Assembly: GCA_020850995.1 (NCBI GenBank) | Contig: JADZDP010000091.1 | Location: 1 to 64,000, forward strand | DNA: 64,000 nt | Reading direction: 5' to 3' | From: Deltaproteobacteria bacterium | Lineage (GTDB): Bacteria; Myxococcota; UBA727; VGSZ01 | Part shown: positions 16,583-29,900 of the stretch, one piece after another | Layout: each line of letters starts with the position of its first letter | How positions within the stretch are numbered: position 1 is the first letter of the stretch | Notes under the pieces: generated by a model | Database searches by the model: none | What the model was told of the DNA's origin: nothing | The model's input: the letters and a program-made list of their open reading frames with translations, nothing else | Program-made: the position numbers and the translations under genes

Positions 16583-19447
16583 TCACGGGCGATCGATGAT
16601 GCCGGCCAGAAAGTCCTCGGGTGAGGAATAGAGCGAGGTGGTGGAGCAGGGAGCGGGGCCGCTGAACGACCCCGCGCCGAGCGTCACGCTCGCGCTGCCG
16701 TCGGCCCAGACGACGCGCGACAGTCCCAGCGACTCCTCGCGCTCGTCGTCGACGTCGATGTCGACGGACCAGGGCCCACCGGCGGCCATGCCCGGATGTG
16801 ACGCCGCGAACGCGGTATGGACGGCCGAACGCCGCTGACCGGCGGTGGCCGACAGCTCGGGCACGTCGGTGACGAAGTCGACGATGACGAAGGCGGCGAA
16901 GGGCGCCGCCTGAAAGCCGAGGTCGGGCGTCTTGAGCGGGTCAGTGAAAGTGTCGGTGACGGAGATGCGCAGCGCGCCGGCGTCACAGGTGCGCTGCTCG
17001 ACGCGGCGGGCCCGCGCCAACACGTCTCGTGGGATGGGCATGTTGCGCACGGTGGTGGGCACCCGCAGCAAGCTCGGCTCGAGCGTGCGGGCCTGCTTGA
17101 TGACGTTGCGCGCGCCCGCGATGGTGCCGTCGGCATAGGCCGGCCAGCCATCGTCCATCTCGCGCAGCTCGAAGTCGATGGTCAGGGTGCTGCGCTGCTG
17201 ACTCACGGCCAGCGCGGCGTTCTCGACCGACAGCCACAGCTCGGCCACGCGGCGCGCTTGCTCGAACACGTGCAGCAGCTGCGCGTCGGTCTGCAGCGTC
17301 TGCCCCTCGGGCAGCAGCGTGGAGCCGCGCACGCGCTCGATGTGCGTGGCGCCGGAGCTGTCGAGGACGATGCGGTCTACCTCGGGGAGGTTGGGATCGC
17401 CCGGCGGCGGGTTGGTGACCGACAGGGCCCCCTTCTGCACGTTGAGCTCGAGCACGCCGACGCCGTCGGCGTGGCCCTGCGGCAAGATGGTGTACGTGAA
17501 GACACCGTTCGACAGCTCGAGGCTGTCTTGGAAGTTCGGGTGCACCACCGCGCCCATGGCGCCCGACAGGTGCGCCACGTTGGCCATGCGCCGCTCCTCG
17601 AACGCCTCGCTGCCCCAGTACGACGCCCAGGTCTCGAGCAGCGCGCGCTCGACGGTCTGCTCGCGGCGAGCGTCATTCAGGCGCTCGGCATGCAGGTAGC
17701 CGGTGCTCGACGTGTACAGGCCGGCGCCGTTGAAGCCCTCGGCGTCCTCGATGTTCGACGACGAGCGAAAACGCAGCCCTTGTTGGTCGGCCAAGGTGCC
17801 GAAGGCGGTGGTGAGCGCGGCCTCGATGAGCTCGAGCGTGACGGGATCGATGGGCTTGTTGAGGATGCGACCCTGCGCGCCGCCCGCGTCGACCAGCACG
17901 CGGCGCGGGTCCGAGGGTGGGTAGAGCGCCAGGAAGCGATCGGCGTAGGTGGGATCGTCCGGGTGCTTCGTGGCCCAGCCGACGGGACCTTCGAGCAAGA
18001 GCGCGCGGCGCAGCGGATCTTGGTTGAACAGGGGATCGGCGAGGATGGGCTCGAGCTCGGCCTCGAGCGCGACCGTGTGCTCGAGATAGGCGCGCACGGA
18101 CACCCCGATGGGGCGCGGCGGCAGCGTGACGTCGACGGCGTCGAGCAGTGCCAGGAAGCCCGCCGACTTGCCGCCGAGGATTGGCCGCCAGCTCTCCTGG
18201 TCGGCGAACGAGAGCTCCTCGAGGTCGTAGAGGTACTCGATGGTGCCGGGGTCTACCGGCGTCACCGCCGATGGCGGCACGGCCGAGAGCTGGCGGTACT
18301 GGGTGTACTCCTGCTCGGTCATGGCCACCACCTCGAGCAGATCGGGCGCCTGCGCGCGCACCACCACGGGCGCGAACACGCGGGCGAGCGCGTCGATCTC
18401 GGGATCTTCGAGGATGCCGCCGCGGTAGGCGTTGGGGATGCCGCGGTTCTTGGCGAGGATGTTGACGTGCGCCAGCGCGGTCTGCGGCACCGCGGTGATG
18501 AGGCCCGCGCACTGGGGCAGGAAGTCGGGCACGTCTTCCAGCACCAGCAGGTCCGTCGAGCGCGCGCTCTCGAAGTCGCCCTCGCCGGTGCGCATGACCC
18601 GCAGGCGACCGGCCACCAGCCCTTCGGAGTACACCTCGGTCTCTCCTGGCACCGTCACGTCGGAGTAGCGCAGGATGCGCGCCGCCAGCGGCGAGCCCGC
18701 GTCCTCGAGCGCGCGCGCCAGCTCCTCTTGCTGCGGCGAGCGCACCAGCAGCTTGAGCTGCTCACCGATGCCCGGCGGCAGACCCGCGCTCACGACGTCG
18801 AGGAGCACCTGCAGCTCGGCCTCGGTGACGGCGTGCTGATACTCGAGCTCCATGCCCCACAGCTCGGGGCGCGGCGGCGACAGGTCGGGCCGCTCGACGA
18901 AGCGCAGCACGGTGCCGATGCCGAGCACCTTCGGCTCGCGATAGAGGGCGAGCTGATAGAAGAGCGGCGAGTACAGGCGCCCATCGCCGACGAACTGCAG
19001 GTCGAGCGGCAGCGCGGATTGTTGCAGCGCCCACGCGTAGATGTCGGCGATGGTGGCGAAGGGCCGGCCCAGATCGACGGGCGCCGTGTCCACGCGATCG
19101 ACCGGCACGTTGTTGAGCAGGCGGAACCAATACCACTCGTCGTGCAGCGTGTAGGCGGCGCTGTCGAGGAAGCGCAGCGCGGGGCTCGGCTCCAAGAAGC
19201 CGGTGATGACGAACTTGACGGCGGTGGACGACGCTGACGGGGCGGCGAGCTCCTCGAAGGCGGCGAGGTCGGCGAAGGCCGACACGGTGGAGTCGTCGAA
19301 GCCGTCCGTGCCGCCATCGGGGCCCGCGTCGGGGCCCGGGGGCAGCGGGCACCCTTGCGGGCAGCCGATCGTCAGCGGCCCGACAATGCACGCGCTGAGA
19401 ACTGCAGGCAGCAGCAGGTGCCGGCGTGCGAGGCAGGCGCGGGCCAT
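16583..19447 (-). CDS. Exported PEP-synthase/glucan-dikinase-like lipoprotein
   Basis: About 954 residues. The N-terminus is a lipoprotein signal (lipobox TIGC) followed by an Asp/Gly/Pro linker (PGPDAGPDGG). A mobile phosphohistidine-like domain comes first (VPDFLPQCAGLI, then TALAHVNILAKNRGIPN with His327). An ATP-grasp PPDK_N-like domain follows (LGGKSAGFLALL near 420; LRFRSSSNIEDAEGFNGAG with Arg561). His domain before ATP-grasp is the order of glucan water dikinase, opposite to PEP synthase. The catalytic His and Arg are kept, which is odd for an exported protein with no obvious ATP supply. ATG 19447 gives the best signal peptide; ATG 19459 is possible. No PEP-binding TIM barrel is visible. 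Confidence 0.75.
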   Translation of the reverse strand: MARACLARRHLLLPAVLSACIVGPLTIGCPQGCPLPPGPDAGPDGGTDGFDDSTVSAFADLAAFEELAAPSASSTAVKFVITGFLEPSPALRFLDSAAYTLHDEWYWFRLLNNVPVDRVDTAPVDLGRPFATIADIYAWALQQSALPLDLQFVGDGRLYSPLFYQLALYREPKVLGIGTVLRFVERPDLSPPRPELWGMELEYQHAVTEAELQVLLDVVSAGLPPGIGEQLKLLVRSPQQEELARALEDAGSPLAARILRYSDVTVPGETEVYSEGLVAGRLRVMRTGEGDFESARSTDLLVLEDVPDFLPQCAGLITAVPQTALAHVNILAKNRGIPNAYRGGILEDPEIDALARVFAPVVVRAQAPDLLEVVAMTEQEYTQYRQLSAVPPSAVTPVDPGTIEYLYDLEELSFADQESWRPILGGKSAGFLALLDAVDVTLPPRPIGVSVRAYLEHTVALEAELEPILADPLFNQDPLRRALLLEGPVGWATKHPDDPTYADRFLALYPPSDPRRVLVDAGGAQGRILNKPIDPVTLELIEAALTTAFGTLADQQGLRFRSSSNIEDAEGFNGAGLYTSSTGYLHAERLNDARREQTVERALLETWASYWGSEAFEERRMANVAHLSGAMGAVVHPNFQDSLELSNGVFTYTILPQGHADGVGVLELNVQKGALSVTNPPPGDPNLPEVDRIVLDSSGATHIERVRGSTLLPEGQTLQTDAQLLHVFEQARRVAELWLSVENAALAVSQQRSTLTIDFELREMDDGWPAYADGTIAGARNVIKQARTLEPSLLRVPTTVRNMPIPRDVLARARRVEQRTCDAGALRISVTDTFTDPLKTPDLGFQAAPFAAFVIVDFVTDVPELSATAGQRRSAVHTAFAASHPGMAAGGPWSVDIDVDDEREESLGLSRVVWADGSASVTLGAGSFSGPAPCSTTSLYSSPEDFLAGIIDRP

Positions 19448-19531
19448 GGGAGCGAGCATGACAGGGCCGCACTGCAAGCGCCACGCCCACGCCGATCAGC
19501 GCGCGGGCGGTCGTTTCCTCGCGGATGAACG

Positions 19532-20593
19532 CTACTGGTTCGCGACGCCCGGCGTTGGTGTTGCCAGGGCTTGCGGGCCATCGCTCTCGTCACCGTCGGG
19601 GAGCAGGCCCCACGCCGTGTCGGCCGCGGTGCCCGGGTCGAGGACCAGGGTGCGCCAGGTGGTGTCGCAGCGATCGGCGAGCACCACGACGCTGTCGGCG
19701 CCGCTGAGCTGCAGGCCCGGCGTGGTGTGCGGCACGGCACCGCCCGTGGGCCCGTCGCCGTCGGCCACGATGAGCAAGAAGCCGTAGGGCTCGATGGCGG
19801 CGGCGCCCAGGCTCGATGCGCCCTCGAGCGCGGCGTTGTCGGCCAGCACCAGGCCGGCGAGCTGCACCACGGCGTCGCTGGTGTTGTACAGCTCGATCCA
19901 CGGGGCGTACTCGCCATCCACCAGGGTGGTGCTGTTTGCCACCTCGACCTCGTTGATGACGATGGGCGGCGCGCTCGCGAACGGCGGCACGCACTCGCCC
20001 TCGCCCTCGCCCTCGCCCTCGCCTTCACCGGCGTCTTCGTTGGAGCGCCCGGGCGAGGGGAATGGCAGCAGGGCCGGCGCGCCTTCGCCGTCTGGCAGTC
20101 GGCCGAAGCTCTGGTCGACGCCGAGAACGCCGAAGTTGACCTCGTCGACCAGGGCGCCGCTGGGATCGAGCAGGCTCACCGTTTCGCCGGTGGCGCTCAG
20201 CTTGAAGGGGAAGGTCGGCAGCGCGGGCGTGCCAGAGTCGAGCGCGTCGTTGGCGAGCACCACCAGCCACCCCCCGGGTGCGATGGTGGCGCCAGCGACG
20301 AAGGGCGCGTCGTTGCTGCTGTCGGCCAGGCGATAGCCGTCGAGCGAGAGCGCCACGTCGCCGCGGTTCTTGAGCTCGATCCAGTCCGGGTCTTCGAAGG
20401 CACCAGGGATGACGACGTTCTGATTGGCGGCCATCAACTCGTTGATCACCACGGCGCTCTCGACGATGCCGCCGTCCGCCGGGCCCGCGTCGGGGCCAGG
20501 GAAGTAGAAGCAGCCCTCGCACGCGCCTCCACCGACGACACCGAGCGCGACCATCGAGCACGCGAGCGCCAATCCGACAGTACGAGCCACCAC
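19532..20593 (-). CDS. Exported lipoprotein with two lamin-tail domains
   Basis: A 353-residue lipoprotein (lipobox GGAC, then PGPDAGPADGG linker). Two lamin-tail (LTD) Ig-like domains are visible. The first (about 45-185) has VVINELMAAN, DWIELKN and a SLDGYRLAD strand. The second (about 210-345) has IVINEVEVAN, PWIELYN and LAGLVLAD. They are joined by a Gly-Glu repeat linker encoded by a CTCGCC microsatellite. LTD domains in bacteria occur in surface or secreted proteins, often with nucleases or proteases, and probably mediate binding. The start is GTG (20593 or 20590; GAGGT favours 20590). It is separate from uvrA upstream by 78 bases. Confidence 0.8.
   Translation of the reverse strand: MVARTVGLALACSMVALGVVGGGACEGCFYFPGPDAGPADGGIVESAVVINELMAANQNVVIPGAFEDPDWIELKNRGDVALSLDGYRLADSSNDAPFVAGATIAPGGWLVVLANDALDSGTPALPTFPFKLSATGETVSLLDPSGALVDEVNFGVLGVDQSFGRLPDGEGAPALLPFPSPGRSNEDAGEGEGEGEGEGECVPPFASAPPIVINEVEVANSTTLVDGEYAPWIELYNTSDAVVQLAGLVLADNAALEGASSLGAAAIEPYGFLLIVADGDGPTGGAVPHTTPGLQLSGADSVVVLADRCDTTWRTLVLDPGTAADTAWGLLPDGDESDGPQALATPTPGVANQ
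19994..20028. repeat. CTCGCC microsatellite encoding a Gly-Glu linker
   Basis: Five to six tandem CTCGCC units (the last changed to CTTCAC) encode the (GE)n linker between the two lamin-tail domains on the minus strand. A similar shorter run, CCCTCGCCTTCGCCTTCGCC, sits at 24031-24050 in a broken lipoprotein gene. Such tracts are prone to slippage, so linker length may vary between strains. Confidence 0.8.
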
Positions 20594-20671
20594 GCGACCT
20601 CACGCTGCGACCGCACACGCAGCCGCGCTCACGACCAACCCCCGTCCAGTGGTTGTACCCCGCGCCGCGCG

Positions 20672-23635
<2,964 letters not shown>

Positions 23636-23733
23636 GGGGGTTGGATCTAGCAATCTGCGCCGGTACGCAACAGGTGTTCAGGTGAAGGGTGCCGCGCGCC
23701 AGCCGTTGCGAGAGATGGGCAAGCAGGGTGTTT

Positions 23734-24123
23734 TCAGCAACCTGCTAGCGCAAGCCGGACCCGCGCCACATTCGTGGAGTCCGCAACAAAGGAGTGAACG
23801 TCGCCGGTGGCCGCCATCGACGGATAGCCAGTGAGCGTGACGTTTGCGCCGAGCACTTCGAGCGGCTGCGCGAGCGTGAGCGCGCCGGGTGACCCGAGCG
23901 CCGCCGCCACTACCGCCGCGAGGTCGGTGGCTTCGCTCGGATACGGGGTCGTGACCCGGTCCACCGCTGCGAGCTCATCGCTTCACGGCTGCAGCGCGGC
24001 GGGCAACGCATGACATCCCAGGGAACCTTCACCCTCGCCTTCGCCTTCGCCGCCAGCATCGGCTGTGGGCGGGCAAGCGCGGGCGAACGTCAGGAGCGCG
24101 GCGAGGGACAGGAGGCGCAGCAA
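23734..24123 (-). pseudogene. Interrupted lipoprotein gene with in-frame TGA
   Basis: Reading from TTG 24123 gives a signal-like peptide LLRLLSLAALLTFARAC, a PPTADAGGEGEGEGEG linker typical of this genome's lipoproteins, then a TGA at 23983-23985. The same frame continues open after it to TAG/TGA at 23734, with well-behaved third-position G/C (DRVTTPYPSEATDLAAVVAA). This looks like one short lipoprotein gene broken by a nonsense change. Without the stop it would encode about 130 residues. A sequencing error or two small real genes are alternatives. No recognisable homologue. Confidence 0.4.
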
Positions 24124-24242
24124 GCGGGGAACCTGCCCTGAGCTGCCGGCCTCGGAAGGATCCTGTGCCGCGTTCGTCGATGGTGTGGGCCACCGATACG
24201 CGCTTCAAAGCTGTTCCCTGCGGTCGACGAGCAACAGCCCTC

Positions 24243-24903
24243 TCAACCGGGTAGCCATGCCACACGGCTGCTGCACGGCCGCCCTCGGGTCGCGAGCGCA
24301 GCTCGCGCCCGTTGCTGAGGCTCCTTTTCCCGGCCGTAGGCGGAGCAGAGGTCGACGACGCGGCCGCTGCCGAAGTGGGCGCGGACCCGCAGCGCCTTCC
24401 CCCACGCCTCGCGGATCTCCTTGCGCGGCAACACGGAGGCGGCGCAGAGGGCGCGGCCGGGGACGTCGTGGACAACGTCGCTGGGGTAGAGGCGCGCGTG
24501 CGGCGGCGTCAGCGTGTTGCCCGAGGCGGGGCCGCGCAGGTCCGCCGACTCACCCAGCGGACCAGGGGCCCGTGGCGACGACGACCGACTTGCCGAGCTC
24601 GGTGACCACGCGGCGCCTGCGGCCGTCTTTGGTTTGCTCGTCGACGCGGACGCTCATGGTCTTGGTCCGCGCGAAGCGGGCGTCGCCGGGCGGCAGCCCG
24701 GTGAGGCCGTCGTTGACGTTGATGAGGATCTTCCGCTCGGTGCCGAGGGGTTCGTTGAGCAGCCGGGCGGCCGCGTCTTTCAAGGTCTCACGCATGCGAC
24801 GCTCTTCCCACGAGAAGACGGCGGCGTCGACAACGTTTTCGCCGACGCTGAGCACAGCGATCGTCGATGTTGGGGCTTCAGCCGTGCCATAGCCGCCGTT
24901 CAT
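24243..24903 (-). pseudogene. Probable frameshifted gene remnant
   Basis: An open frame from ATG 24903 encodes a sensible-looking N-terminal part (VGENVVDAAVFSWEERRMRE, then ERKILINVNDGLTGLPPGDA). It ends at 24550 in GPWSAG followed by TGA. In the +1 frame the same strand continues with GESADLRGPASGNTLTPPHA, YPSDVVHDVPGRALCAA and LPRKEIREAWGKALRVRAHF, to a stop at 24243. Third-position G/C is kept in both parts, as expected for a single gene split by a frameshift near 24550-24600. The family is not recognised. Together with the neighbouring broken lipoprotein gene, it makes this 1.3-kb interval a decay region. Confidence 0.35.
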
Positions 24904-24950
24904 CGCGCGCCGACACGACGACCACGCGACGCCCTGCTGGCTCTGGCACA

Positions 24951-26879
24951 TCAGTCGAGGGCGGCCTTCATCGTCAAGAGCGCCCCGCGAATGGGTGCTG
25001 CGTCGAGCGCGATGCGCTTGGCCGGCAGCTCGGCGGTGTGCACCCAGTCCTGGTTCGGCGAGCTGCCCCAGGAGATCTGCTGCGCCAGCCAGCGGTCGTG
25101 CTCCTCGGCGAAGAGGTCGTAGGCCGCGCGCAGGTGCTTCGGGACGCTGTCGCGCGGCACCTTCTCATCGCCCTTGCCCTTGAGGAACTGCAAGAACTCA
25201 TCGACGCCGGCGAGCATCTTGTCGACTTCTTTCAGGGCCTTGTCGGGGGCGATGCCCGCAGCGCTGCTCTGGCCGGGCACCTCCACGCCGCCCATCGCCT
25301 TCACGTCGTTCAGGTAGTTGGCGTCGCCCGTGCGCACCACGTTGCCGGCCAGGTGGCCGGTGACGAGCTTGAGGCCGTCATCGAGCGCGCCCTGGTTGTT
25401 CTTGCGGATCTCGGCGGCGATGGTGTCGGTGCCGAGCTTGAGCGCGTCCGCGTCAGTCAGCGTGGCCTGCGGCTGCTGCATGCGACCGTACTGGGTGACG
25501 AACTCCTTCTCCTTGGCGTCAAGCACGAGGGCCAGCTGGCCGCCCTTGGCCTCGACCTGCAAGAAGAAGGGGCGCGCCATCTTCATCACCGGATCGGCCT
25601 TGTCGCGGATGCCGAGGCGATAGCCGTCGCCCTTGGCCTGCGCGTACCAATCGTTGTGGATGAGCGCGAGCCCTTGCGTCAGCTTCTCTGCGCTCAGCTT
25701 GCCCTTCTCGAGGAGGGGCAGGATGGCGTTGAGGGCGTCGGCCGGCACGCTGCCCGACTTGAGCGCTGCGGCGAGGGTCTCGTAGGCCCCACGCAGCGGC
25801 GCCGCGTCGAGCACCAGGCGGCTGGCGGGCAGCTCCTCGGTGCGCACGAAGTCGGGGTTGGCGGTGGTGCCCCATGACACCTGTTGCTTGGTCCAGCGGT
25901 TGTGCTCCTCGTCGAAGAGGTCGAAGGCGGCCTGCAGCTTCTTGGGGACGTCGGTGCGGGCTACCTTCTGCTCGCCCTTGCCGCTCAGGAAGGACACGAA
26001 GGCGTCGATGTCGGCGATGCGCTGCTCCACGATCGCCAGGGCCTTCTCCGTGGAGGGGGAGGCCAACGAGGACTTCTGCTCGGGCACCTTGACGTCGGGC
26101 ATGCCCTTGACCTTTTCCAGGTAGTCGCCCGCACCGATGCGCGCGATGTCGCCCGCGAGGTGCGCGGTGACGAGCTTCATGCTGTCCACCAGCGCGTCCA
26201 TGTTGTTGCCGCGGATCTCGTTGAGGATCTTCTGCGAGCCGACGTCGAGCGCTTCGGCGTCGGTGAGCGTCTTTTCGGGGACCTGCTTGCGCCCGTAGGA
26301 GCGGACGAAGTCGGCCTCCTTGTCGTCGAGCTTGAGCTTGAGCTGGCCGCCGTGGGCCTCTACCTGCACGAAGAACGAGCGCGCCATCTTCATGACGGGA
26401 TCCGCCTTGTTGCGCTCGCCGAGCAGATAGCCGTCGTTGGACGCCTTGACGAACCAGTCGTTGTGGATGGCGGCGATGCCCGACGCGAGCTGGGAGTCGC
26501 TCATGTACCCCTTCTCGAGAAGGGGCAGCACGGCGTTGAGCGCCGGCCCCGGAACGCCTCCACCCATGCGCACTTCCATCCCGCTCGTGGCGCCCACGAC
26601 GGGCGCCTCGACGAGCTTGCTGATGGTGCCGCCCAAAGACTTGAGGCCGGCTTCGCCGAGCTTGTGGTTGTCGCCGAACCAGAAGTTGGCGAGGGCCTCG
26701 CGCACCGCCTGCAGGTCGGCGGGGTTCTTCACCTGCAGCTCGTTGGCCACCGACTGCAGGACGGCCGTGCGGCCACCCACCTTCTCCGCGTCGTCGACTT
26801 GGCCCTTGAGAGCGCCCAAGCCTGGATGCAGGCGGGTGGCGGTGTCGATGATGTGCTTCGGAGTGAGTGTCGTGCTCAT
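24951..26879 (-). CDS. Internally duplicated hypothetical protein
   Basis: A 642-residue soluble protein without signal peptide or membrane segment, family not recognised. After an N-terminal ~110-residue helical part, two ~262-residue units repeat (about 112-376 and 380-642). Each runs ALNA(V/I)LPLLEKG, then IHNDW(F/Y), KADPVMKMAR.FF.QVEA, LTDAxAL, KLVT.HLAG and a unit end of (D/E)LPA.R..LDAAP.RGA. Identity is visibly high for such old-looking repeats, so the copies are probably under common constraint. ATG 26879 is preceded by AGGGGA at 5 bases. It is 88 bases downstream of the large 26968-30414 gene on the same strand and is likely co-transcribed. Confidence 0.65.
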   Translation of the reverse strand: MSTTLTPKHIIDTATRLHPGLGALKGQVDDAEKVGGRTAVLQSVANELQVKNPADLQAVREALANFWFGDNHKLGEAGLKSLGGTISKLVEAPVVGATSGMEVRMGGGVPGPALNAVLPLLEKGYMSDSQLASGIAAIHNDWFVKASNDGYLLGERNKADPVMKMARSFFVQVEAHGGQLKLKLDDKEADFVRSYGRKQVPEKTLTDAEALDVGSQKILNEIRGNNMDALVDSMKLVTAHLAGDIARIGAGDYLEKVKGMPDVKVPEQKSSLASPSTEKALAIVEQRIADIDAFVSFLSGKGEQKVARTDVPKKLQAAFDLFDEEHNRWTKQQVSWGTTANPDFVRTEELPASRLVLDAAPLRGAYETLAAALKSGSVPADALNAILPLLEKGKLSAEKLTQGLALIHNDWYAQAKGDGYRLGIRDKADPVMKMARPFFLQVEAKGGQLALVLDAKEKEFVTQYGRMQQPQATLTDADALKLGTDTIAAEIRKNNQGALDDGLKLVTGHLAGNVVRTGDANYLNDVKAMGGVEVPGQSSAAGIAPDKALKEVDKMLAGVDEFLQFLKGKGDEKVPRDSVPKHLRAAYDLFAEEHDRWLAQQISWGSSPNQDWVHTAELPAKRIALDAAPIRGALLTMKAALD

Positions 26880-26967
26880 GATGTCCCCTGCGGGTTGGAG
26901 GCGGTCGCTCTCCATAGCAGCGACGGGTCGAATCTGGCGAGGGCTGCTGGCGCGCGCTGTGACGGGC

Positions 26968-29900
26968 TCACGACGGCGCTGGCACGCGGACCACCGCGAC
27001 CCCGCGCTCTTGCAGGGCCTGGATCAGAGGTTGGTGCTGCGGGGTGTCGGGGATCTCGACCGTTCGGATGTCGCTCAGCGCGACATCATCCTTCACCTTG
27101 GCCTCGAGGAAGCCGGTCTTGCGCCGCTGCACCAGGTACTCGTCGTCCATCAGCTCGGTCAGCTGTCGACGCATCGCATCAGGCCCAAGGTCAGCGACCT
27201 TCCTCGCATCCACGCCCCGCCGCCGCAGCAGCGCCACCAGCTCGAGCGCGTTGGTGGCGGCGAATTCCTCCGGCAGAAACACGTCCTGCTTCATGGAGCG
27301 GCGCGCCCCGGCCACGAGCTCGACGGAGGGTGCGTCGTAACGCTGGTAGACAAGCTCCTCCTCCTTGAGCTTGGCCTTGAGCTGCTGCTCTTCCGCGACC
27401 ATGTAGTGCTCGTAGCCGCTCTTGCACGAGGCCCAGGACCGCTGCTGCCAGGCCTCGTCCTTGAGGTGGAGGGCGATGTCGCCGAACTTGTGGGGAGGCG
27501 TCCAGAAGCCGACGAAGCCGAAGACGTAATGCTCGGCGCCAAAGAGCTTCACCTCGGCTTGCGGCGTGGCCGACGGCAGGCTGGGCTTGTCTTTCATGCT
27601 GGCCAGCGTGCCGATGCCGCCGTGCTCGAGGACGGCGGCGAGCTTCTCGGCCGTGAGGCGGTGGGTGAAACGCAGCGGCATGGCCTCGATGCGCCCGATC
27701 AAGCGCTCTTCACCCGGCGAGAGCTTGCCGAGGCTCTGGCGCAGGCGCGCGACGTTCTGCCGCGACACGTCCGACAGGCCCTTCTTGTCGGCCACGCCGA
27801 AGGTGTCGGCGGCCAGGTCGTAGGCAGCCTTCGACCCCACCGTGAGGCCCAAGAAGCGGGCGTCGCGCGTCAGGCCGTCGATGACATGGGAGCGCACCTC
27901 CGGCGCCACGCCCCGATAGACGGGGTGGCTCGGGTCGAGGCGCGCGCTGAGCGCGGCGACGAACAGCTGTCGGCGCGCCTGCTGCTCCGGCGGCAGCGTC
28001 GTGCTGCGCCAAAGCTCCTGCACGGCCTCGCTCGAGAGCGGCACGTTGCTGCCGACGATCCAGTTGCCTGCCGACGAATAGCCGCCCTGGAAGAAACCGA
28101 AGGCCGCGCGCTCGCGCTCGGTGCGGAACATCATGGCGACGTCGACGTACGAGCCGCGAATGCCGCGCGCATCCATCACGTAGTTGTCGGGCCCGAGCTC
28201 GTAGAACACGCCGTGGGGCCGAGTGGTGGTATCGACGTCGCACAGGCCGCGCAGGTACTGGTCTGCCAGCGCGTCGACATCGTGCTGCGAGAGCCGCGCG
28301 CCCTTCTGCAGCTGTGCCGCGGCGCTGGTCGCGGCGGCGCGGCGCTCCAGCACCAGCGCGACGCCGCCCACGTCGACGCGCTCGTGGCGGGTCACGCGCA
28401 CCCGGCGCTCGATCACCTCGAAGTCGGCGGCGCGGGACGAGGTCTCCTGGAGGCGCCGCGCATCGAAGGCCTCGAGCTTGAGGGCGCCGTCGCTGTCGAG
28501 CTGCAGACGCGCGCCCTTGGGCACGCGCACCAGCACGCTCTCGCCTGCGGGCACGTCGCCCACGGGCCGCAAGAGTGTGACCCGGTAGGCCACCGAGGTC
28601 GCGCCCACCACCTCGGGGAACACCGGGCCGCTTCCCGGAGGGAACGCGACGGACAGCTCGCCGAGCTGCAGCGCCGTGTCGCGCGGCGCGCCCAGCGGAA
28701 AGACCCCGGGGTCGTGGCGCAGCGCATGCAGCATAGCCACCACCTCATGCTCGGGGCTCGTGCGGTCGAGCTTCGCGAGAGCCTCTTGCAGGGCAGGGTT
28801 GTCGGCGCCGGCGTCGCGCACCAGGCGCCCCAGCGCCTGCGCCACCGGGTCGGTGCGCACGGGGATGCCGCGCTCGGTCAGCAGGTCCTTGAGGCGCGCG
28901 TCGTAGGTATCATCGCGCAGGCCGCTGAGCGCGCGCGTCAGCTCTGCGTGGACGACGGCGCGGCCGAGGGCGACGTCCTTCTGCAGTTGCTCGCCGTGGG
29001 TCTGGCCGAGCTCTGCGATGCCGCGCGACACGAGCGGGTCCGAGAAGGACAGCTGCGGGTTGCCGACACGCCAGCACAGCTGCAGGAGCCCGCCGAGCGT
29101 GCGGCCCGGGTCGGTCGTGCCGTTGGCGGCCGAGAAGAGCGCGGGCGTGCAGGCCAGGAGGAGCGCGGGCGCCAGGGCCTGCTCCTGCTTCTTGTTGAGG
29201 AACGCGAGCTGGCGCTTGGCCGCTTGCTCGCCGCCCAGGGCACCGAGCCGCTGCGCGTCCTTCTCCAACGCGTCGAACGAGGCCGCGAAGGGGTTGAGCA
29301 CCTGCTTGCTCCCCAGGCGCGTCCTGAACGCGTCGTCGGACTCGCCCTGGCGCTGCGCCAGGAAAGTCTTCGGCGACAGCCCGCCGAGCTCCGCCCAGGG
29401 GCGCTCCACGTCCTTGCCGGAGCGCTGCAGGAAAGCGAGCGCGTTGGCGGCGCCGCCCTGCATCAGGTCCGCCAGCGTCAGCCGCGGCATGGCAGCCTCG
29501 GTGCCGGCGCCGGCCGCGCGCGCCTCTGGCGAGAAGCGCGCGCGCACCGCGGGCGCCAGCAGGGCGAGCCGCGCGGCATCGAGCAGCTCGGCGCTCTCCG
29601 TGGTGGGGCAGAGCAGCGCGGTGGGGGAACGGAGGCGCTGCGCCTGCTCCTTGAAGTAGCCCTCGTCGTGAACCACGCGCGACAGCCCAGCCACCTCGTC
29701 ACGGCTGAGGCTCGGCAGCTCGGCCGCCACGATGAGCTGGGTCAGAGCGCGGGCGCGCGCCAGCAGCGCCAAGGTAGCTCGGTCGACTCCCGGGGCGTGC
29801 AGCGCCGCCACGACGGCGTCGGGCACACCGTCGGGGACCAGGGGTGGTCGTTGGCAAAGGCCTGCCCCGAGCGCTTCGAGGAGGGCGGGCTCGAGCGTGG

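Noticed and set aside
19994..20028. CTCGCC run as a CRISPR-like array
   Set aside because: The units are contiguous and 6 bases long with no spacers; they encode a Gly-Glu linker.
23983..23985. TGA read as selenocysteine
   Set aside because: No stem-loop or selenoprotein motif is evident; a nonsense mutation or sequencing error is simpler.
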